Positions 55,438-61,236 of a DNA stretch of 64,000 nt are shown here, piece by piece. The notes under the pieces were generated by a model. That model ran no database searches, was not told where the DNA came from, and was given only the letters and a program-made list of their open reading frames with translations. The position numbers and the translations under genes were made by a program. Positions within the stretch are counted from its first letter, which is position 1. Every line of letters starts with the position of its first letter. Source of the stretch: Shewanella sp. SNU WT4 (GTDB lineage: Bacteria; Pseudomonadota; Gammaproteobacteria; Enterobacterales; Shewanellaceae); the NCBI RefSeq assembly GCF_006494715.1, contig NZ_CP041151.1, positions 3,596,001 to 3,660,000 on the forward strand. The letters are read 5' to 3'.

Positions 55438-55763
55438 GCCGAGACAAAAATGCCCTGCCGCCAAGCTGGCAACAGAACCAACAAGCCGCGCGGGCATCGC
55501 AAATCGCTTTTGATTTAGATGAGCAATTTCAATACGCCATTCGTAAGGCCGCGTTAGAGGCCGGAGTGAGTCCATCGGATCAAATTCGCTCAATTTTAGG
55601 GCTCGCGGGCCCTAAACGCCCCAAGAGACCGAGACTGACAGTCTCCCTTAGCGCCAACGATTATCAAGCCTTAGCCTTAAAGTACGGCATTGACGATCAA
55701 CTCGAAATTAAAAAAAGAGTGCTCGATGATTTAATTGACTATGTTCATCTAGCCGCAAAATAA
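55434..55763 (+). CDS. Small protein with two ribbon-helix-helix-like segments
   Basis: A 109-residue soluble protein. Two stretches look like successive strand-helix-helix units: SQIAFDLDEQFQYAIRKAAL with GVSPSDQIRSILGL (about 21-57), and RLTVSLSANDYQALALKYGI with QLEIKKRVLDDLI (about 65-104). They are joined by a basic, proline-rich linker (PKRPKRPR). This would suit a single-chain ribbon-helix-helix DNA-binding protein, but no family was recognised and the assignment is inference from pattern only. It starts inside the yjfK stop. Confidence 0.6.
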   Translation: MSRDKNALPPSWQQNQQAARASQIAFDLDEQFQYAIRKAALEAGVSPSDQIRSILGLAGPKRPKRPRLTVSLSANDYQALALKYGIDDQLEIKKRVLDDLIDYVHLAAK

Positions 55764-55860
55764 ATGCAGTGTTTGCTTAAATAAATGCACCTTTTGATCA
55801 AGAGTTACTACTCACTAAGCCAAAAGAATAAGAATAAAAATAAGAGTCATAGGAAAAGTC

Positions 55861-56730
55861 ATGTCCAATACGCCAAATAGCGGCGGCGCTACAGAAAATC
55901 GTCCCAGTAAAATACGCGCCATAGTCACGCCAACCCCGTTTGAGTTAGCCATGATGGTAATGTCACTGGTATCAGTATTGCTAGTGCTGAGCCTCACCTT
56001 TGCCAATCTTGCGCCGCAGACCCATCAATTACTGTTAATGATAGATACCGGCATCTGCTTTATTTTCTTAGCTAACTTCTTTTACGGCTTATTTCGCGCC
56101 CGCGATAAAGTGTTTTATGTTAAGCATCATTGGATAGATTTCGTAGCGAGCATCCCCACCATAGAAGCCTTAAGGATGATGCGCTTATTTCAAGTGCTAC
56201 GGGTTATCCGCCTCATTCGCACTACGCGCCATATTCTTATTCCACTGTTAAAACAAAGAAAACAAACTACGCTCGTCAGCCTAATGTTTGCCATGTTTAC
56301 CATCTTGGCCTTGTCATCATTAATGATTTTATTAATGGAAAGTGGTGAGCCTGGCGCCAATATAACTACCGCGCAAGAAGCCTTATGGTGGTCATTAGTG
56401 ACTGTCTCAACCGTAGGGTATGGCGATTTTTATCCCGTCACTACCGCAGGCCATGTTATCGGCGCCATAGTTATTATTTGCGGGGTCAGTTTTTTCGGGG
56501 TGATTTCAGGCTATATGGCATCTGTCTTTGTTAATTCTAATGACAGTGAAAACGATGAACACCAAGCGCAAATGCGCCAAGAGTTATACGCTACGATTGC
56601 AAGATTAGAGCAGAACCAACACCAATTAATGGCGCAAATGACAGCGCTTAACGAAAAGTTAGCGGCAAATGACAATAATCAAAATAACGCGGTAAATACA
56701 CAAGATAAAAAAGATAATATGCCGCAGTAG
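55861..56730 (+). CDS. Voltage-sensor-type potassium channel
   Basis: A 289-residue six-helix channel. The S4 voltage sensor shows arginines every third residue (RMMRLFQVLRVIRLIRTTR, about 101-119). The selectivity filter is TVGYGDFYPV (about 183-192), and S6 is GAIVIICGVSFFGVISGYMA. The C-terminal tail (about 225-270) is a Gln/Glu-rich coiled coil (LEQNQHQLMAQMTALNEKL), probably for tetramerisation. AGGAAAAG precedes the ATG. It lies 97 bases downstream of the small RHH-like gene on the same strand; channels of this kind are known neighbours of DUF350/PspA clusters. Confidence 0.9.
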   Translation: MSNTPNSGGATENRPSKIRAIVTPTPFELAMMVMSLVSVLLVLSLTFANLAPQTHQLLLMIDTGICFIFLANFFYGLFRARDKVFYVKHHWIDFVASIPTIEALRMMRLFQVLRVIRLIRTTRHILIPLLKQRKQTTLVSLMFAMFTILALSSLMILLMESGEPGANITTAQEALWWSLVTVSTVGYGDFYPVTTAGHVIGAIVIICGVSFFGVISGYMASVFVNSNDSENDEHQAQMRQELYATIARLEQNQHQLMAQMTALNEKLAANDNNQNNAVNTQDKKDNMPQ

Positions 56731-56924
56731 TGTACCGCGATGATAAAAATTTGCTGATGAAACTTACTCCCCACAGCGTAAACATACCGCGCTGCGGGCA
56801 AATAACCACCAAGGGTTAAGTCGCTTTTCTTAAGTTGATTAAGCGTCATTAGGTTCATTAAGGCTTGAACTCTTAAACCTTGGCATTATTTTTTATGAGT
56901 TAACTTGCCCTTGCAGTTTAGCCT

Positions 56925-58067
56925 TCACTCTTTGCCGCTACCAGCCAATAGCAAACCTAATAAATTAAGCTGCAATTGCCCCATCACAAGATTGTGCTGT
57001 AACTGCTTAAGTTGCTCTAGCCAATTAAATTGCAGCAATTCTTGAGTCTGCTCTGGCCTTTGTTCTGAGGTAATTTGCGGCCAAGCGTTTGGCGCTTCTG
57101 AAGCGTTAGCAAGCGTATTAAGTAATTCAATCACTTGAGATAAACAATCTTTAACCTTAGTAAACTCCAAGTTAACTGCAGCAAGTTTTTCCGGCTCAAT
57201 CTTGGATGAAATTGTGACCACAGCCCCTTGCAATAATTCCAGCACGCTAATTAACTGACTCCAAGCGTCAATAATGGCGCTTAAATTCGCGCCGTTCATT
57301 AACGGCGTTAACACAGCTAAATTTTCAAGTAATAATGGCCAAGCATCCAGCCCATATTCAAGTACTGCGAGGGCACCACTCCCTTGAGATAACTCACTAA
57401 TATCCGCAATGGCTTTAAGTTTAGGCAGAGCGCCAAGACCTGCGATACGGTAACCGCGCTGCGCCTTACTCGCTCGCGCAATCGCCACCGGAACCTTGGC
57501 CGCTAAGTCTTGAGCTAACGTTAATAGCGCCGCAGGCTTACCGCTTAATAATTCAAACTCAAGTTCACAAATGGGCTCACTAACAGAACTCATTGCAGCC
57601 TCGCCCTTAGCGTTATCTGAGCTAATACTGCCTAAATCTAATGCTACTTCAACTAAGCTCTCACCCAGCTGAATATGCCAGCAGCGCCGCTCAAAATCCG
57701 TATTAAACAAGCAATATAATTGCGACTGTAAGCTTGCAGCAGACTCAGAGGATGGCCATATGTGGGGCGGAAATAACGCTAATTCAGGAAAGTTACCACT
57801 AATATCAACATTATATTCTGGGCGACTATGAATACCGCCCACTACCTTACCTGAGGTTTTAATGGTTTGTTCATTTACATTTATGCCGCTGCGAATTCTA
57901 AGCCCCATGTCGAGCGCGCGTAAATCCAACTGCGGCGTATCAAAATAAGCATTAGCTAAATGTATCGGCTCTTGGCTAATTGCAGCCTCTAAGCGACTAA
58001 AGTGAGTTATAATATCGCTTCGAACTTGTAGTGGGAAAAATAGCTTTAATTCAATTTCTGCAGGCAT
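56925..58067 (-). CDS. CYTH-domain protein (YgiF-like inorganic triphosphatase)
   Basis: A 380-residue protein with an N-terminal CYTH domain (about 1-205) carrying the ExExK signature (EIELKLFF, residues 4-11). Acidic and basic tunnel residues follow (LRIRSGINVNEQTIK; VALDLGSI; CELEFELLSG; RASKAQRGYRI). The helical C-terminal part (about 230-380) is a short, diverged CHAD-like region; E. coli YgiF is 433 residues. YgiF hydrolyses inorganic triphosphate. Polyphosphate-related activity would fit the neighbouring phosphate transporter. In E. coli ygiF lies next to glnE and hldE. Confidence 0.82.
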   Translation of the reverse strand: MPAEIELKLFFPLQVRSDIITHFSRLEAAISQEPIHLANAYFDTPQLDLRALDMGLRIRSGINVNEQTIKTSGKVVGGIHSRPEYNVDISGNFPELALFPPHIWPSSESAASLQSQLYCLFNTDFERRCWHIQLGESLVEVALDLGSISSDNAKGEAAMSSVSEPICELEFELLSGKPAALLTLAQDLAAKVPVAIARASKAQRGYRIAGLGALPKLKAIADISELSQGSGALAVLEYGLDAWPLLLENLAVLTPLMNGANLSAIIDAWSQLISVLELLQGAVVTISSKIEPEKLAAVNLEFTKVKDCLSQVIELLNTLANASEAPNAWPQITSEQRPEQTQELLQFNWLEQLKQLQHNLVMGQLQLNLLGLLLAGSGKE

Positions 58068-58086
58068 AGGTTCGTCTTATTGTAAT

Positions 58087-58122
58087 AATATATTCATAAA
58101 ATATTCACCTTATGAATATATT
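58087..58122. repeat. AT-rich 13-bp inverted repeat in the ygiF/pit divergent promoter region
   Basis: AATATATTCATAA (58087-58099) pairs perfectly with TTATGAATATATT (58110-58122) around a 10-nt loop. It lies 20 bases upstream of the CYTH gene start, where a promoter and operator would be expected. Confidence 0.8.
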
Positions 58123-58189
58123 GTAATATTGTTGTCATAAAGCGACCTTAGGATGCGTCCCAAGAGTGCTTTAGAGCTCGAAAACGGTA

Positions 58190-58220
58190 AAACTGTGTTC
58201 AAGAGAGAAAAACACAGTTT
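58190..58220. repeat. 10-bp inverted repeat upstream of the phosphate transport genes
   Basis: AAACTGTGTT (58190-58199) pairs perfectly with AACACAGTTT (58211-58220) around an 11-nt purine-rich loop, 73 bases before the PhoU-like gene. It could be a leader hairpin or operator. Confidence 0.75.
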
Positions 58221-58292
58221 CAATGCGCGGTCGCTTGGGTTAATATGCGCCCGCTTTTTCCAAAGATGGAATAACCAAAATAGGTAACGGCT

Positions 58293-58973
58293 ATGCCAGT
58301 AAACTCTATTTTAGGCGTGTTTGCAAAATCGCCAATTAAACCTCTGCTAGATCACATTGACAAAGTACATGACTGCGCGTCATTACTAGTCCCATTTTTC
58401 GAAGCTTCGATGTCGGGTGACTGGGATCAAGCAGTTGAGTTGAGAAAACAAATTAGCCAATTAGAAAGAGAAGGCGATCTCCTTAAAAGAGAAATTCGTT
58501 TAACTCTGCCTAGCGGCTTATTTATGCCTGTAGAACGCACCGATTTGCTGGAGCTTTTAACTCAGCAAGACAAAATCGCCAATAAAGCCAAAGATATTTC
58601 TGGTCGTGTTATCGGCCGTCAATTACAAGTGCCTGCCAGTATGCAAGCGCCATTTTTAGCTTATTTAGCGCGCTGTATCGATGCGACTGCTTTGGCAAAA
58701 AGTGCCATCAATGAGTTAGATGATTTATTAGAAACAGGTTTTCGCGGACGCGAAGTAGACTTAGTGGCTAAAATGATTGCTGAACTCGATGTCATCGAAG
58801 AAGATACCGACGACTTACAGATCCAAGTGCGTCGTCAACTGTTTGCCATGGAAGCCGAGCTGAACCCTATCGATGTCATGTTCCTTTATAAAATTATTGA
58901 ATGGGTTGGCGATCTGTCAGATTTGTCAGAACGTGTCGGTTCCCGTTTAGAGCTGTTGTTGGCTCGTGTCTAA
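58293..58973 (+). CDS. PhoU-like DUF47 phosphate transport regulator
   Basis: A 226-residue helical protein of the DUF47/TIGR00153 (PhoU-like) family: MPVNSILGVFAKSPIKPLLDH, cut to GVFAKSPIKPLLDHIDKV, LEREGDLLKREIR, LTQQDKIANKAKDISGR and FLYKIIEWVGDLSDLSERVG. Such proteins are nearly always encoded beside Pit-type phosphate permeases and are thought to control them. It lies 24 bases upstream of the pit gene in one operon. Confidence 0.92.
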   Translation: MPVNSILGVFAKSPIKPLLDHIDKVHDCASLLVPFFEASMSGDWDQAVELRKQISQLEREGDLLKREIRLTLPSGLFMPVERTDLLELLTQQDKIANKAKDISGRVIGRQLQVPASMQAPFLAYLARCIDATALAKSAINELDDLLETGFRGREVDLVAKMIAELDVIEEDTDDLQIQVRRQLFAMEAELNPIDVMFLYKIIEWVGDLSDLSERVGSRLELLLARV

Positions 58974-58997
58974 TAACTTGATTTTCAAGGTAATAAC

Positions 58998-60269
58998 ATG
59001 GTTGAAGTATTAGTAACCAATGGACCGATGCTGATTGGTCTCGCGGCACTGTTTGGTTTTTTAATGGCTTGGGGTATTGGTGCCAACGACGTGGCTAACG
59101 CCATGGGTACTTCAGTAGGTTCCAACGCCATCACGATTAAACAAGCGATTATCATTGCGATGATCTTCGAATTTGCCGGTGCCTATTTAGCCGGTGGTGA
59201 AGTAACTAGTACCATACGCAATGGTATTATTGATTCCTCCTATTTTACGGCTCAGCCTGAACTATTAGTTTACGGTATGATTTCAGCCTTACTGGCTGCG
59301 GGTATTTGGTTAGTTGTAGCCTCGGCATTAGGCTGGCCAGTATCTACTACTCACTCTATTGTTGGCGCCATCATAGGTTTCGCCTCAGTCGGCGTGGGTA
59401 TGGATGCAGTATCTTGGGGCAAAGTAGGCGGTATTGTTGGCTCATGGGTGGTTACGCCGGCGATCTCCGGTTTCCTCGCATTCTTGATTTTCCAAAGCGT
59501 ACAGAAGTTAATTTTCAACACTGATGATCCTCTGGCGAATGCCAAGCGTTATGTGCCATTTTACATGGCATTCGCAGGCTTCATCATGTCGTTAGTGACT
59601 ATCACTAAAGGTTTGACCCATATTGGCTTGAACTTATCTAATACCGAAGCTTATTCACTGGCATTAGCAATTGCTATCGTCGTGGGTTTAATAGGTAAGA
59701 TAATGATTTCACGCTTAAAAATGGATTCAAACAGCACTCGTGCAACCTTGTATGCCAACGTTGAAAAAGTATTCGCTATCCTAATGGTAGTTACTGCTTG
59801 TTCTATGGCATTTGCTCACGGTTCGAACGATGTTGCTAATGCTATTGGTCCTTTGGCTGCCGTTGTATCTGTGGTTGAAAGCGGCGGCGTTATTTCATCA
59901 ACATCTACTCTGGTGTGGTGGATTTTACCACTGGGCGCCTTTGGTATTGTGTTGGGTCTGGCTATCTTTGGTCAGCGCGTAATGCAAACCATTGGTAAGA
60001 ACATTACTCACTTAACCCCAAGCCGTGGTTTTGCTGCTGAAATGGCTGCTGCTACCACAGTAGTTATTGCATCTGGTACTGGTTTACCTATCTCTACCAC
60101 TCAAACCTTAGTAGGTGCAGTGTTAGGTGTGGGCATGGCTCGTGGTATTGCTGCGATTAACTTAGGTGTAGTGCGTAATATCGTAGTGTCTTGGGTTGTT
60201 ACCCTGCCTGCGGGTGCTGGCTTGGCCATCATCTTCTTCTACATCATTAAGGGTATTTTTGGCTCCTAA
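58998..60269 (+). CDS. pit: Pit-family inorganic phosphate permease
   Basis: A 423-residue inner-membrane transporter with about ten helices. The two inverted-repeat PiT signatures are clear: WGIGANDVANAMGTSVGS near the N-terminus and FAHGSNDVANAIGPLAAV in the second half, together with GWPVSTTHSIVGAI and GLPISTTQTLVGAV. It takes up phosphate (as metal-phosphate) with protons or sodium. Codon use is noticeably more regular than in neighbouring genes, suggesting high expression. Confidence 0.95.
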   Translation: MVEVLVTNGPMLIGLAALFGFLMAWGIGANDVANAMGTSVGSNAITIKQAIIIAMIFEFAGAYLAGGEVTSTIRNGIIDSSYFTAQPELLVYGMISALLAAGIWLVVASALGWPVSTTHSIVGAIIGFASVGVGMDAVSWGKVGGIVGSWVVTPAISGFLAFLIFQSVQKLIFNTDDPLANAKRYVPFYMAFAGFIMSLVTITKGLTHIGLNLSNTEAYSLALAIAIVVGLIGKIMISRLKMDSNSTRATLYANVEKVFAILMVVTACSMAFAHGSNDVANAIGPLAAVVSVVESGGVISSTSTLVWWILPLGAFGIVLGLAIFGQRVMQTIGKNITHLTPSRGFAAEMAAATTVVIASGTGLPISTTQTLVGAVLGVGMARGIAAINLGVVRNIVVSWVVTLPAGAGLAIIFFYIIKGIFGS

Positions 60270-60297
60270 CGTCTGTTAGGCCACAAAAACTCACTTA

Positions 60298-60327
60298 CAA
60301 GAGGGAAGTCTAACGACTTCCCTCTTG
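60298..60327 (+). terminator. Strong hairpin after pit
   Basis: A perfect 13-bp stem CAAGAGGGAAGTC/GACTTCCCTCTTG (60298-60310 with 60315-60327) with a TAAC loop, 29 bases past the pit stop. No T run follows. Confidence 0.7.
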
Positions 60328-60384
60328 CATTGGTGCCTGACAATCCCTAGCATGTATGCAACTTTATGACTGTGAGACAAAAAA

Positions 60385-60963
60385 GTGTTTAGAGTGCTTT
60401 CTTTGATATGTGTATTTTTGGCCAGCCCAATGGCATTGGCTAATCCGCAAACCAGCTACGTTTCAGAAGATATTTTCACTTACATCCATGGTGGTCCAGG
60501 CAAAGAGTTTCGTATTCTAGGCAGCGTTGAAGCCGGCCAACAAGTGAAAAAGCTCGGTGAAGTCAGCGGTGCTTACACTAAAATCATTGACCACAAAGGT
60601 CGTGAAGGTTGGATTAAGAGCGCAGAACTCAATAGTCAACCAAGCTTTAGAGTCCGTGTGCCTGAGCTTGAAAAGCAACTGGCAGCGAGCCAAGCACAAG
60701 TTAAGCAATTGATTGAAGATAAAGCGTCAACCTCTTCTGACAATAGTCAGATGTCGGCGCAACTGGCTGAGCTTAATCAAACACTCACGACTACCACGCA
60801 AGAGCGCGATAGTCTGGCGTCTGAGTTAAAGCAAATCAAAGACAGCCAAGAATATAAGCTGTGGCAAGAAGGCGCTTTGATTGCGTTTGTTGGCTTAGTC
60901 TTAGGGATATTCTTAGTCTACCTGCCAAAACCTCAGCGTCGTAAAAAAAATCGCTGGATGTAA
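60385..60963 (+). CDS. SH3-domain envelope protein (YgiM/TIGR04211 family)
   Basis: A 192-residue membrane-anchored protein. Signal-like N-terminus (FRVLSLICVFLASPMALA), then a bacterial SH3 domain (about 25-90: FTYIHGGPGKEFRILGSVEAG, shortened to YIHGGPGKEFRIL; GREGWIKSAEL), a coiled coil (about 95-160) and a C-terminal membrane helix (GALIAFVGLVLGIFLVYLP) with a basic cytoplasmic tail (KPQRRKKNRW). Same layout as E. coli YgiM. It may bind cell-wall peptides, but the function is unproven. The start is the GTG at 60385 with only a weak ribosome binding site. A clear terminator follows. Confidence 0.87.
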   Translation: MFRVLSLICVFLASPMALANPQTSYVSEDIFTYIHGGPGKEFRILGSVEAGQQVKKLGEVSGAYTKIIDHKGREGWIKSAELNSQPSFRVRVPELEKQLAASQAQVKQLIEDKASTSSDNSQMSAQLAELNQTLTTTTQERDSLASELKQIKDSQEYKLWQEGALIAFVGLVLGIFLVYLPKPQRRKKNRWM

Positions 60964-60996
60964 GTTAGTCGCGTCAAATTGCCAAATTTAACACTT

Positions 60997-61024
60997 AAGC
61001 CGCAGTTCCTACTGCGGCTTTTTT
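60997..61024 (+). terminator. Rho-independent terminator after the YgiM-like gene
   Basis: A 10-bp stem AAGCCGCAGT/ACTGCGGCTT (60997-61006 with 61011-61020) with a TCCT loop, followed by a T run. Confidence 0.93.
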
Positions 61025-61236
61025 ATGCCTGATTGCCACTCATCACAAACAACAGCGTCAACAAAAACATCCGTCATACCAAGCGTAAAACAGCGCAAAA
61101 TCACACGTAACACTCAAGTGTCCAAGCTCACATTCTCAGGTTATAATCGCCGCAAGCTTATACATTTTAGATACAAAACAAAACAACTAACCACACAAAA
61201 TGTCCCTATCGACTTACAGGCCAAAGGATCATGACC

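Noticed and set aside
58190..58220. Terminator for a plus-strand transcript
   Set aside because: No plus-strand gene ends nearby and no T run follows; it is more likely a leader or operator element.
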